The notes under the pieces were generated by a model. It searched no databases. It saw only the letters and a list, made by a program, of their open reading frames with translations, and was not told the DNA's origin. From positions 5,828,001-5,892,000 of the forward strand of contig NZ_FPJG01000006.1 in NCBI RefSeq assembly GCF_900119165.1: a DNA stretch of 64,000 nucleotides. Reading direction: 5' to 3'. The first letter of the stretch is position 1. Every line of letters starts with the position of its first letter. The position numbers and the translations under genes were made by a program. The stretch is from Amycolatopsis australiensis (GTDB taxonomy: Bacteria; Actinomycetota; Actinomycetes; Mycobacteriales; Pseudonocardiaceae). Shown piece after piece: positions 36,925 through 44,401 of the stretch.

Positions 36925-37893
36925 ATGTTGCCGACGTCCGCCCGCCTGCTGCGGCTGCTGTCCCTGCTCGAGACCCGCCGCGACTGGACCGGCGCCGACC
37001 TGGCCGGGCGCCTCGGCGTCACGACGCGGACCGTCCGCAACGACGTCGGCAGGCTGCGGAAGCTGGGCTACCCGGTCGAGGCCTCCCCCGGCGTCCAGGG
37101 CGGCTACCGGCTCGGCGCGGGCGCGCAGCTGCCGCCGCTGCTGCTCGACGACGACGAAGCGGTGGCCGTCGCGGTCGGGTTGCGGACCGCCACGGGCGTC
37201 GCCGGGATCGGCGAGACGTCGGTGCGCGCGCTCGCGAAGCTCGAGCAGGTGCTGCCGTCCCGGCTGCGGCACCGGGTGCGGGCACTGCAGGCCGCGACCG
37301 TCGCGGTGCCGGGCACCGGCCCGGCCGTCGACGCGGACGTCCTGACGGCGATCGCGGCGGCGATCCGGGCCGGCGAGCGGCTGCGCTTCGGCTACACCGG
37401 CCACGACGGCACGGCGAGCCACCGCGACGTCGAGCCCCACCGGCTGGTCAGCTGCAGCCGGCGCTGGTACCTCGTCGCCTGGGACACCGCACGGGACGGC
37501 TGGCGCACGTTCCGCGCCGACCGCATGGCGCCGAAAGTGCCGAACGGGCCGCGGTTCACCCCGCGCGAGCCGCCCGAGGGTGACGTCGCGCAGTTCGTCC
37601 AGCGCAGCGTGGGCGCGGCGACCTGGCGTTTCCACGCGAAAGTGCGCCTGCACGCTCCGGTGGGCCACGTCCGTGCCCGCCTGCCACCGGCGGTCGAGGT
37701 GACCCCCGACGGGCCGGGCCGCTGCGTCGCCGAGGTCGGCTCCGACCACGCGCCGATGCTCGCGCTCTACCTGGGCCTGCTCGAAGTGGACTTCGAGGTC
37801 CTCGACGCCCCGGACCTCGCCGAGGCACTGGCGGCGATCGGCGCGCGGTTCCTGCGCGCCGCTACCGGACGGAGTTCGCCAGCTCCTCGATGA
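36925..37893 (+). CDS. WYL-domain (YafY-like) transcriptional regulator
   Basis: This is a 322-residue regulator with a DeoR-type N-terminal helix-turn-helix (TGADLAGRLGVTTRTVRNDV, then GRLRKLGYPVEASPGVQGGY) and a WYL domain near residues 150-230 (HRLVSCSRRWYLVAWDTARD). A WYL C-terminal extension follows. It is divergent from the epoxide hydrolase gene, the usual arrangement for a local regulator. WYL domains sense nucleotides or other small ligands, and the effector here is unknown. ATG 36925 has no clear ribosome site. Confidence 0.85.
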   Translation: MLPTSARLLRLLSLLETRRDWTGADLAGRLGVTTRTVRNDVGRLRKLGYPVEASPGVQGGYRLGAGAQLPPLLLDDDEAVAVAVGLRTATGVAGIGETSVRALAKLEQVLPSRLRHRVRALQAATVAVPGTGPAVDADVLTAIAAAIRAGERLRFGYTGHDGTASHRDVEPHRLVSCSRRWYLVAWDTARDGWRTFRADRMAPKVPNGPRFTPREPPEGDVAQFVQRSVGAATWRFHAKVRLHAPVGHVRARLPPAVEVTPDGPGRCVAEVGSDHAPMLALYLGLLEVDFEVLDAPDLAEALAAIGARFLRAATGRSSPAPR

Positions 37894-37970
37894 TGAGCGG
37901 CTGCTGCTGCACCGGCCTCCATGCCGGACTGGAGAAGCATGTCGCGCAGCTCGTTGGGCCGCCCACCGAG
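37862..37970 (-). pseudogene. possible 3' remnant of an unknown gene
   Basis: In the gap after the WYL gene the minus strand encodes NELRDMLLQSGMEAG and then, in another frame, VQQQPLIIEELANSVR ending at a TAG (37862-37864). The second piece looks like a genuine protein C-terminus. No start or upstream part remains. It overlaps the last codons of the regulator gene. Low confidence. Confidence 0.25.
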
Positions 37971-38028
37971 TCCTGGTCGCCGGGGAGCCGCTCGAGGGTG
38001 ACGCTTCGCACTACACCTCCGTCGCCGA

Positions 38029-38054
38029 GTTAAGCACCGTCCGCGTCCGGGTAC
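38029..38054 (+). promoter_or_regulatory. SigB/SigF-type promoter (38082 gene)
   Basis: GTTA, 16 nt, GGGTAC, 28 nt before the hydrolase start. Confidence 0.6.
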
Positions 38055-38081
38055 CCGGGACGCGGACGGAAGGAGCGTGGC

Positions 38082-38996
38082 GTGGTCAGCGTGCAGGCGA
38101 AACTGAAGATCGCGATGCTGCGGGCGTCGGGCCAGAAACGGTTCTACGACGACGCTTCCGCACTGCACCACCGGCTGCCCCGGCACCAGAAGCCGTCGAT
38201 GGGCCGGCCGCCGCGCCGGATCCGGCGGCACTGCTCGGTGGAACGGCACGAGGTGAACGGCTTCCCGTGCTTCACGTTCCGGCCGCGCGGTGGCGCATCG
38301 AGCGACCTGCACGTCCTGCACCTGCACGGCGGCGGGTACGTCGAGCAGGTCGAAAAGCACCACTGGAAGTACGCGGCGGACCTCGTCGCGCGGCTGGGCT
38401 GCGCGGTGACGCTGCCGGTGTACCCGCTGGTCCCCCACCACGACCACACGGCGACCATCCCGATGGTGCAGGCGGCCTACGACGGCATCGAGGCGGCACG
38501 CGTGGTGGTGAGCGGCGACTCCGCGGGCGGCGCGCTGGCGCTGGCGATCGCGCAGAACCTGCGGGCCGCCGGCCGGCCGCAGCCCGAACGGCTGGTCCTG
38601 TACTCGCCGTGGCTGGACGTGCTGCTCGAAGACCCGGTGTCGGAGCTGCTCGACGAGACCGACCCGATGCTCGGCATCGCCGGGCTGCGGGAGGCGGGCC
38701 GGATGTACGCCGAGGGCACGGACCCGCGCGACCCGCTGGTCAGCCCGATCCACGCCGACCTGAGCGGGCTGGCCCCGATCACGCTGTTCATCGGCACGCG
38801 CGACCTCCTGCTGCCGGACTGCCGCCGCTTCCGCGACCGCGCCCGGGAGGCGGGGATCGAGGTGGACTACCGCGAGTACCCCGGGATGTTCCACAACTGG
38901 CTGATGCAGTCGATCCCGGAGGGGGCCGAGGCGATGAACCACGTCGAGCGGCTGCTGCGCCGCCGCCCCGCGGAGGTCGGGTCCGCGTCCGGCTGA
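38082..38996 (+). CDS. HSL-type alpha/beta-hydrolase (esterase/lipase)
   Basis: This is a 304-residue cytosolic hydrolase of the hormone-sensitive-lipase family. The oxyanion motif is LHLHGGGYVE near residue 80, the nucleophile elbow GDSAGGALAL near 143, the acid lies in TRDLLLPDCRRF, and the His in GMFHNWLMQ. These enzymes cleave short-chain or aryl esters. It is the first gene of the stress-promoter island; a GTTA-N16-GGGTAC element precedes its GTG start. It converges with an M20 peptidase gene across a short gap holding GACCCC-G-GGGGTC (39006-39018). Confidence 0.85.
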   Translation: MVSVQAKLKIAMLRASGQKRFYDDASALHHRLPRHQKPSMGRPPRRIRRHCSVERHEVNGFPCFTFRPRGGASSDLHVLHLHGGGYVEQVEKHHWKYAADLVARLGCAVTLPVYPLVPHHDHTATIPMVQAAYDGIEAARVVVSGDSAGGALALAIAQNLRAAGRPQPERLVLYSPWLDVLLEDPVSELLDETDPMLGIAGLREAGRMYAEGTDPRDPLVSPIHADLSGLAPITLFIGTRDLLLPDCRRFRDRAREAGIEVDYREYPGMFHNWLMQSIPEGAEAMNHVERLLRRRPAEVGSASG

Positions 38997-39037
38997 GGCG
39001 CCGCCGACCCCGGGGGTCGAACCGCGACCGCGCAGCC

Positions 39038-40225
39038 TCAGCGCCCGTTCCGCGCCAGGTCGCGGAAGCAGTCCCACGCCCGGCTGACCAGTGCCGGATG
39101 GGTGCGCAGGTCGATTGCGGTGCGGGCCAGTGCCGCCGCCGAGGCCAGCATTGCCGCGCGGCCTCGGGGGCTCGCCGCCGCCTCCGCGAACTCCGGGGTG
39201 TGGTCGGAGTACTCCTCCGCCGTGATGGCCACGAACGGGTGGATCGCCGGCACCCGGATGCTCACGTCGCCGATGTCCGACGAGCCCAGGAACACCCCCG
39301 GCGCCGGCGGGCTCGCGTGGATGCCGCACGCCGCCAGGTGCTCGGCGAACCGCTCGGACAGCACCGGGTTGTCGCGGAAGTGCGCGTACCCACGCCCGAC
39401 GCGCTCGACGTCGACCTTCGCCCCCGTCGCCAGTGCCGCGCCCTGCGCGCACGTCGTCACGTCCTCCACCAGGCGGTCCAGCGCTCCGGTCGTCAGCGCG
39501 CGCAACCCGAAGCGGCCTTCCGCGCGGTCCGGGACGATGTTCGTCGCCTCTCCGCCGTGGGTGATGATGCCCTGGACGTGGGACCCCGCCGGCAGCCGCT
39601 GGCGCAGGACGGAGATCGCGCCGAACGCCTGGATCAGCGCGGCGAGCGCGTCGACGCCGGCCTCCGGGTCGCCGGTCGGGTGGGCCGCGCGGCCGTGGAA
39701 GGTCACCTTGACCTCCACCTGCGCGGTCAGTGGCGCCCACGACCACGAATGCACGCCCGGGTGGACCATCAGGGCCGCGTCGACGTCGTCGAAGACGCCG
39801 GCCTCGGCCAGCGCCACCTTGCCGCCGCCGCGCTCCTCCGCCGGGCTGCCCACCGCCAGCAGCGATCCCGGGCTGTCGCCGAGCACCTCCTTGGCGGCCA
39901 GCGCGGCCCCGAGCCCGGCCGCGGCGATCAGGTTGTGCCCGCACGCGTGCCCCAGGCCCGGCAGGGCGTCGTACTCGAGGAGCAGCGCGACACAGGGCCG
40001 TCCGGTACCCGTCCCGGCGACGAACGCGGTGGGCAGCCCCGCGATCCCCGTCTCGACCTCGAAGCCGTCCGCGGCCAGCTCGCGGGTCAGCCGCCGCGCG
40101 GCCCGGTGTTCCGCAAAGGACAGTTCCGGATCGGCGTGCAGGGCGGTGGCGACCGCCCACAGCCGGTCGTCCAGGCGCCCGACGCACTCGTCGGCCTGCT
40201 CGTGCAGCTCCTCGTGCCACTCCAT
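39038..40225 (-). CDS. M20 family amidohydrolase
   Basis: This is a 395-residue zinc amidohydrolase of the M20D type. Family signs are EEYDALPGLGHACGHNLIAA (read EYDALPGLGHACGHN), SPAEERGGGKV, MVHPGVHSW, FHGRAAHP and the dimer domain. Relatives cleave N-acyl amino acids or p-aminobenzoyl-glutamate. ATG 40225 is nearly at the transcription start predicted from a GTGT-N15-GGGTAT element on the minus strand, so the message may be leaderless. It is divergent from the decarboxylase gene across 79 nt. Confidence 0.85.
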   Translation of the reverse strand: MEWHEELHEQADECVGRLDDRLWAVATALHADPELSFAEHRAARRLTRELAADGFEVETGIAGLPTAFVAGTGTGRPCVALLLEYDALPGLGHACGHNLIAAAGLGAALAAKEVLGDSPGSLLAVGSPAEERGGGKVALAEAGVFDDVDAALMVHPGVHSWSWAPLTAQVEVKVTFHGRAAHPTGDPEAGVDALAALIQAFGAISVLRQRLPAGSHVQGIITHGGEATNIVPDRAEGRFGLRALTTGALDRLVEDVTTCAQGAALATGAKVDVERVGRGYAHFRDNPVLSERFAEHLAACGIHASPPAPGVFLGSSDIGDVSIRVPAIHPFVAITAEEYSDHTPEFAEAAASPRGRAAMLASAAALARTAIDLRTHPALVSRAWDCFRDLARNGR

Positions 40226-40235
40226 GCCCACCGGA

Positions 40236-40260
40236 ATACCCCAGCCACGCACCGTCACAC
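40236..40260 (-). promoter_or_regulatory. SigB/SigF-type promoter (39038 gene)
   Basis: Minus strand GTGT, 15 nt, GGGTAT; the -10 ends 11 nt before ATG 40225. The -35 fits GNNT but not GTTT. Confidence 0.5.
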
Positions 40261-40269
40261 CAGCGGGGT

Positions 40270-40295
40270 GTTTCGGCGGCCCGCGCTCCGGCTAC
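40270..40295 (+). promoter_or_regulatory. SigB/SigF-type promoter (40305 gene)
   Basis: GTTT, 16 nt, GGCTAC (one mismatch to GGGTAC), nine bases before ATG 40305. Confidence 0.5.
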
Positions 40296-40304
40296 CCCCG
40301 CGCA

Positions 40305-41765
40305 ATGGACCACAGCAAGGCACCGGTGCTCGACGCGCTGCGCGAGTACCACCGCATCGGGTACGTCCCGTTCAACGCGCCCGGCCACAAGCAGGGCCGG
40401 GGTATCGACCCGCGGGTGCTGGACGTCGTCGGCGCCGACGTGTTCCGCTCCGACGTCATCGCGCTCAACGGCCTCGACGACCGGCTGATGCGCCAGGGCG
40501 TGCTCGCCGAAGCGCAGGAGCTGATGGCCGACGCGGTCGGTGCCGAGCACACGTTCTTCTCCACCTGCGGCAGCTCGCTTTCGGTGAAGAGCGCCATGCT
40601 CGCCGTCGCCGGGCCGCACGAGAAGCTGCTCGTCCCGCGGCACGTCCACAAGTCGGTGATCTCCGGCCTGATCGTCAGCGGGGTCCGGCCGGTGTGGGTG
40701 CGCCCGCACTGGGACGGCGAGCAGCACCTCAGCCACCCGCCGGGCGTGCGCGAGTTCGCCGAGGCCTACGAGCGCGACCCCGACGTCAAGGGCGCCCTGA
40801 TGGTGACCCCGACCGACTACGGCACGTGCGGCGACCTGCGCGCGGTCGCCGACTGGTGCCACGAGCGGGGGATTCCGCTGATCGTCGACGAGGCGTGGGG
40901 CGCGCACCTGCCGTTCCACGACGGACTGCCGCCGTGGGGCATGGACGCGGGCGCCGACGTGTGCGTCACGAGCGTGCACAAGATGGGCGCCGCGGTCGAG
41001 CAGAGCTCGGTGTTCCACCTGCAGGGCGACCGCGTCGACCCGAACGTGCTGAAGTCGCGCGAAGACCTGCTCGGCACGACCAGCCCGAGCTCCCTGGTGT
41101 ACGCGGCGCTCGACGGCTGGCGGCGGCAGATGGCCGAGCAGGGCAAGGAGCTGCTGGACGGCGCGCTGACACTGGTGGAGTCGGTCCGCGGCCGGCTGGC
41201 CGGCCTCGGCCTGACCGTGCTGCACGACGAGTTCCTGGGCCCGGATCTCGCGGACTCGGTCGACCCGATGAAGGTCGTGCTCGACCTGGCACCGCTGGGC
41301 ATCAGCGGGTACCAGGCCGCCGACTGGCTGCGTGCGCAGCAGCACGTCACCGTCGGGCTGTCCGACCACCGCCGGATCGTGGCCCAGCTGAACCACTCCG
41401 ACGACGACGAGACGGCGGACGTCCTCGTTTCCGCGCTCGAGGCGCTGGTGCGGGCCGCGCCGTCGTTCGCCACGCCGCCGAAGGTGGACCTCCCGTCGCC
41501 GCGGGAGATGGAACTGGAAACGGCGATGCTGCCCCGCGACGCCTTCTTCGGCCCGGCGGAGCAGGTTTCCCTGGACCAGGCGGTCGGCCGGATCGCGGCG
41601 GAGATGATCACGCCGTACCCGCCCGGCGCGCCCGGCATCCTGCCGGGCGAGGTGATCACCCGGCCGGTTCTCGACTACGTGCGCAGCGGGCTCGAGGCGG
41701 GCATGGAGCTGCCCGATCCCGCGGACCCGGAGCTGAAGTCGGTCCGGGTCGTCGCCGAGCGGTGA
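40305..41765 (+). CDS. Orn/Lys/Arg decarboxylase family PLP enzyme
   Basis: This is a 486-residue fold-type I PLP enzyme of the short SpeA/CadA-like group. The start region YVPFNAPGHKQGRG and FFSTCGSSLSVKSAML are typical; VDEAWGAHLPFH carries the cofactor Asp, and SVHKMGAAVEQSS the PLP Lys near residue 226. It lacks the N-terminal wing domain of E. coli inducible decarboxylases. The likely product is a polyamine or agmatine, which suits a stress gene, but the amino acid used cannot be read from sequence. It has a GTTT-N16-GGCTAC promoter and a 15-bp hairpin after its stop. Confidence 0.85.
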   Translation: MDHSKAPVLDALREYHRIGYVPFNAPGHKQGRGIDPRVLDVVGADVFRSDVIALNGLDDRLMRQGVLAEAQELMADAVGAEHTFFSTCGSSLSVKSAMLAVAGPHEKLLVPRHVHKSVISGLIVSGVRPVWVRPHWDGEQHLSHPPGVREFAEAYERDPDVKGALMVTPTDYGTCGDLRAVADWCHERGIPLIVDEAWGAHLPFHDGLPPWGMDAGADVCVTSVHKMGAAVEQSSVFHLQGDRVDPNVLKSREDLLGTTSPSSLVYAALDGWRRQMAEQGKELLDGALTLVESVRGRLAGLGLTVLHDEFLGPDLADSVDPMKVVLDLAPLGISGYQAADWLRAQQHVTVGLSDHRRIVAQLNHSDDDETADVLVSALEALVRAAPSFATPPKVDLPSPREMELETAMLPRDAFFGPAEQVSLDQAVGRIAAEMITPYPPGAPGILPGEVITRPVLDYVRSGLEAGMELPDPADPELKSVRVVAER

Positions 41766-41774
41766 CTCGCCAAA

Positions 41775-41807
41775 AAGGCGGCACTTCCCACGGGGAAGTG
41801 CCGCCTT
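41775..41807. terminator. bidirectional terminator
   Basis: AAGGCGGCACTTCCC and its exact complement form a 15-bp stem with a 3-nt loop between the convergent decarboxylase and hemerythrin genes. An A-run on the left gives a U tract for the minus-strand transcript. Confidence 0.9.
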
Positions 41808-41825
41808 CAGCGTGCCCGGGCGGGA

Positions 41826-42305
41826 TCAGGCCTTGGCGCTCTTCAGCTCGAGCGGGTTCTTCGGCGCCTTCGGACGCGCGTCGATCATCCGCTGCCCCAG
41901 CTCCTGCAGCTGCTTGCGGCCCATCGCCGAGCGGACCTCGGGAAACCACTCGTCCTCTTCCTCTTCGACGTGGTGGCGGACGTTCTCGGTCAGCACCGTG
42001 ACCTTCGCGTCGAACGTCTCGTCCTCCGGGTCCATGTCCAGCAGCTCGGACAGCATCCACACCACGACGTGGTGCTCCTCGACGCTCTCCAGGACGTGGT
42101 CCTTCGTCTCCGGCACGGCTTCCCGCGCGGCCGGGTAGAAGATCTCTTCCTCGATGTAGGCGTGGACCGTCAGCTCCTCGATGATCGAGTCGGCGATCCG
42201 GCGCTTCTCCCCGTAGGCGTCCTCCCCCGCCTTTTCGAACTGCTTGAACAGCTTCTCCACGGTCTTGTGGTCGTTCTTCAGCAACACGATCGCGTCGGTC
42301 GACAT
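41826..42305 (-). CDS. hemerythrin-like protein
   Basis: This is a 159-residue four-helix protein with hemerythrin HHE ligands: LKNDHKTVEKLF, HAYIEEEIFYPAA, ESVEEHHVVVWML and NVRHHVEEEEDEWFPEV. It probably binds a di-iron site that senses or buffers oxygen or nitric oxide, or stores iron; its exact role is unknown. It follows the 42314 gene by 8 nt on the same strand and so shares that gene's SigB-type promoter. The basic C-terminus (KAPKNPLELKSAKA) is common in actinobacterial members. Confidence 0.88.
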   Translation of the reverse strand: MSTDAIVLLKNDHKTVEKLFKQFEKAGEDAYGEKRRIADSIIEELTVHAYIEEEIFYPAAREAVPETKDHVLESVEEHHVVVWMLSELLDMDPEDETFDAKVTVLTENVRHHVEEEEDEWFPEVRSAMGRKQLQELGQRMIDARPKAPKNPLELKSAKA

Positions 42306-42313
42306 CGGTGTCC

Positions 42314-42679
42314 TCACGGTGCGGCCAGGTCCCGCAGGGCGACCTGGGAGTTCTCCAGTTCCTTCGTCATCAGCAGGGCCACGGTCCTGGCGTGCGCCAG
42401 TGCCCGGCCGACCTCCCCGACCGAGTCCCACGTCGCCGCGACCTCGCCGCCGCCGTGGGCGGTCACCCGGCCCGACAGCAGGCCCTCCTCCAGCCGGCTC
42501 TGCAGTGCCGGCAGCAGGTGGGTGAGGTCGTCGGCGAGCAGCCGCAGGGCTCCGAGCACGCGGTACATCTCGGCCGGGGAGTCGAGCTCGCCGTCACCGA
42601 CACAGCGGGACAGCCGGCGCACGGTGGCACCGGCATCGGCGGCCAGCAGCGACGGGGACGGAGCTGCGCTCGGGTTCAT
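42314..42679 (-). CDS. small helical hypothetical protein
   Basis: I do not recognise this 121-residue protein. It is almost entirely predicted helix (SPAEMYRVLGALRLLADDLT, then LLPALQSRLEEGLL, then VGRALAHARTVALLMTKELE) with no Cys, signal or membrane segment. It is first in an operon with the hemerythrin gene and has a perfect GTTT-N15-GGGTAT promoter on its strand, so it is a likely stress protein. The ATG at 42679 has no strong ribosome site; the predicted leader is short. Confidence 0.65.
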   Translation of the reverse strand: MNPSAAPSPSLLAADAGATVRRLSRCVGDGELDSPAEMYRVLGALRLLADDLTHLLPALQSRLEEGLLSGRVTAHGGGEVAATWDSVGEVGRALAHARTVALLMTKELENSQVALRDLAAP

Positions 42680-42689
42680 GCTCGCCGGA

Positions 42690-42714
42690 ATACCCGCCCG
42701 CACGCGGCGAAAAC
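42690..42714 (-). promoter_or_regulatory. SigB/SigF-type promoter (42314-41826 operon)
   Basis: Minus strand GTTT, 15 nt, GGGTAT: a full consensus match, -10 ending 11 nt before ATG 42679. Confidence 0.75.
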
Positions 42715-42715
42715 C

Positions 42716-42765
42716 CGGTTTGCGGACCTGCCGGTCCGGGCGGTTTGCGGACCTGCCGGTCCGGG
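42716..42765. repeat. 25-bp perfect tandem duplication
   Basis: Two identical 25-bp units (CGGTTTGCGGACC, then TGCCGGTCCGGG) lie head to tail. Each contains GTTT, but only the second has GGGTAT at the right distance, so the promoter's -35 half has been duplicated. Confidence 0.95.
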
Positions 42766-42768
42766 TAT
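42743..42768 (+). promoter_or_regulatory. SigB/SigF-type promoter (42800 gene)
   Basis: GTTT, 16 nt, GGGTAT, 32 nt before GTG 42800; its -35 lies in the second tandem repeat unit. Confidence 0.75.
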
Positions 42769-42799
42769 CTCTCGGGCTCCCCGACTTCCAGGAGACCAG

Positions 42800-43888
42800 G
42801 TGAACCCGGACGTACTGACCTTCGGCATCGAAGAGGAGTTCTTCGTCGTCGACCGGCGTGGCCATCTGTCGCAAGCCGGCGATGACGTCGTCGACGCCGC
42901 CGAAGCCGCCGTCGACGTCCAGGGCGAGCTGCAGCACGAGCTGAACCTTTCGCAGGCCGAGGCCGCCACCGACGTCTGCCGCACCCACGCGGAGGCACTG
43001 CGTCAGCTGACCGGGCTGCGCGAGGACCTGGCGAAGGCGGCGCACGCCCGCGGCTACCGGCTGCTGCCCGCCGGGTCGCCCCCGCTGTCCGAAGCGGATC
43101 CGCCGCGCATCACGCCGAACCCGCGCTACCAGCGCATGGCCCGGCATTTCGGCGCCACGGCGCGGAATTCGCTCACCTGCGGCTGCCACGTGCACGTCGC
43201 GATCCCCGACAAGGAGACCGGCATCCAGGTCCTCGGCCGGGTCCGGCCGTGGCTGCCGGCGCTGCTGACCGTCACGGCGAACTCGGCGATCGCGGACGGC
43301 TACGACACCGGGTACGCCAGCTGGCGCTACCACCAGTGGAGCCGGTGGCCTTCGGCCGGGCCACCGCCGCGGTTCGCCTCGCTCGACGAGTACGAGAGCA
43401 TCGTGGACGGCTGGCTGCGCTCCGGCGCGATCCTCGACCGGGGGATGATCTACTGGGACGTCCGGCTGTCGGAGAAGCAGCCGACGCTCGAGTTCCGCAT
43501 CTCCGACGTCGCCGCGACACCGGCCGAGGCGGTGCTGATGGCCGTGCTGGCCCGCGGGCTCGTCGCGACCGCGCTGGCCGACGACGCCCCGCCGCCGGAG
43601 CTGTCGAACGAGGTGCTGCGCGGCCGGCTGTGGCGGGCGTCGCGCGAAGGGGTCACCGGCTGCTGCCCGCACCCGCGGACCGGCGATCTGCAGCCGGCCA
43701 AGGCGGTCCTGGACGACCTGATCGCGCTGACGGCACCGGCACTGGAAGCGGCGGGCGACCTCGACTTCGCGCGCGAAGCGACGGCCCGGCTGGCCGCCGA
43801 AGGCGGTGGCGCCGACCGGCAGCGGCGCGCGTTCGCGGAGAAGAACCGCGCGGAGGACGTCGTCGACCTGCTGACGGGGACGGCTTAG
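42800..43888 (+). CDS. YbdK-type carboxylate-amine ligase (GCS2 family) 1
   Basis: This is a 362-residue member of the glutamate-cysteine ligase 2 family. It begins with the ATP/metal motif LTFGIEEEFFVVD and continues with HELNLSQAEAATDVC, CGCHVHVAIPDKE, ANSAIADGYDTGYASWRY and TLEFRISDV. The family joins an amino group to a gamma-carboxylate with ATP; E. coli YbdK has weak gamma-glutamylcysteine activity. GTG 42800 follows AGGAGACC. A second family member lies at 44402 with a STAS gene between them. The true substrates are unknown, and in mycothiol producers glutathione is not expected. Confidence 0.88.
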   Translation: MNPDVLTFGIEEEFFVVDRRGHLSQAGDDVVDAAEAAVDVQGELQHELNLSQAEAATDVCRTHAEALRQLTGLREDLAKAAHARGYRLLPAGSPPLSEADPPRITPNPRYQRMARHFGATARNSLTCGCHVHVAIPDKETGIQVLGRVRPWLPALLTVTANSAIADGYDTGYASWRYHQWSRWPSAGPPPRFASLDEYESIVDGWLRSGAILDRGMIYWDVRLSEKQPTLEFRISDVAATPAEAVLMAVLARGLVATALADDAPPPELSNEVLRGRLWRASREGVTGCCPHPRTGDLQPAKAVLDDLIALTAPALEAAGDLDFAREATARLAAEGGGADRQRRAFAEKNRAEDVVDLLTGTA

Positions 43889-44289
43889 GACGTCGGGAGC
43901 GGGTTCTCGCCGAGCCGGTCGAGCACTTCGAGCGCCCGCGTCACCGCCCGCGACTCGCCCGCGTCGAACACCAGGTGGACGCCGGACCGCTCGGCCAGCA
44001 GGTGCGCGCGCCGCAGGGCCTGCAGGCCCGCCGTGCCGAGGAAGGTCACGTCGCCCAGGTCCACCCGCAGCGCCCGGGGCCGGGCCCGGACGTGTTCGCA
44101 CAGCGCGGCCTCCAGCTCGGCGGCCGTGGCCAGGTCGACGTCCCCGGCGACTTCGACGACGATCGCGTCGGGGCTCTTCCACCGGACCTGGCTGCGGAGC
44201 GGCTCGTCGGCGGGCGCGCGCGGGGCCGGCAGGCGGTGGACCGGGCAGGGAGCCACCCGGACCTCGGCCGGCCGTCGGTAGGTCGTCAT
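43885..44289 (-). CDS. STAS-domain protein (anti-anti-sigma-factor-like)
   Basis: This is a 134-residue protein. After a Pro/Arg-rich N-terminus (1-35), a STAS domain spans residues about 40-130 (AIVVEVAGDVDLATAAELEA, then LRVDLGDVTFLGTAGLQAL). In SpoIIAA/RsbV proteins the loop reads D-S-S-G, with the first Ser phosphorylated; here it reads G-T-A-G, so a Thr sits at the regulatory place and the Asp is lost. It could act in SigB/SigF-type partner switching. It converges with the 42800 ligase gene with a 4-nt overlap. It has its own SigB-like promoter. Confidence 0.8.
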   Translation of the reverse strand: MTTYRRPAEVRVAPCPVHRLPAPRAPADEPLRSQVRWKSPDAIVVEVAGDVDLATAAELEAALCEHVRARPRALRVDLGDVTFLGTAGLQALRRAHLLAERSGVHLVFDAGESRAVTRALEVLDRLGENPLPTS

Positions 44290-44299
44290 ACGAGCTGGA

Positions 44300-44326
44300 G
44301 TACCCGCGCCGCGTTCACGGCGAAAC
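44300..44326 (-). promoter_or_regulatory. SigB/SigF-type promoter (STAS gene)
   Basis: Minus strand GTTT, 17 nt, GGGTAC; -10 ends 11 nt before ATG 44289. Confidence 0.65.
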
Positions 44327-44343
44327 AAGGCCGGGCTCCGGGG

Positions 44344-44368
44344 GCATTTCCGCCACCGGAACGGGTAT
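44344..44368 (+). promoter_or_regulatory. SigB/SigF-type promoter, GCAT variant (44402 gene)
   Basis: GCAT, 15 nt, GGGTAT, 34 nt before ATG 44402. Confidence 0.6.
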
Positions 44369-44401
44369 CCGGCGCCAGCGTCCGCGCGGAAGGAGCCTCC
44401 C

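Noticed and set aside
42716..42765. Tandem 25-bp units as a CRISPR or iteron array
   Set aside because: Only two copies without spacers, and they coincide with a promoter; neither CRISPR genes nor a replication protein are present.
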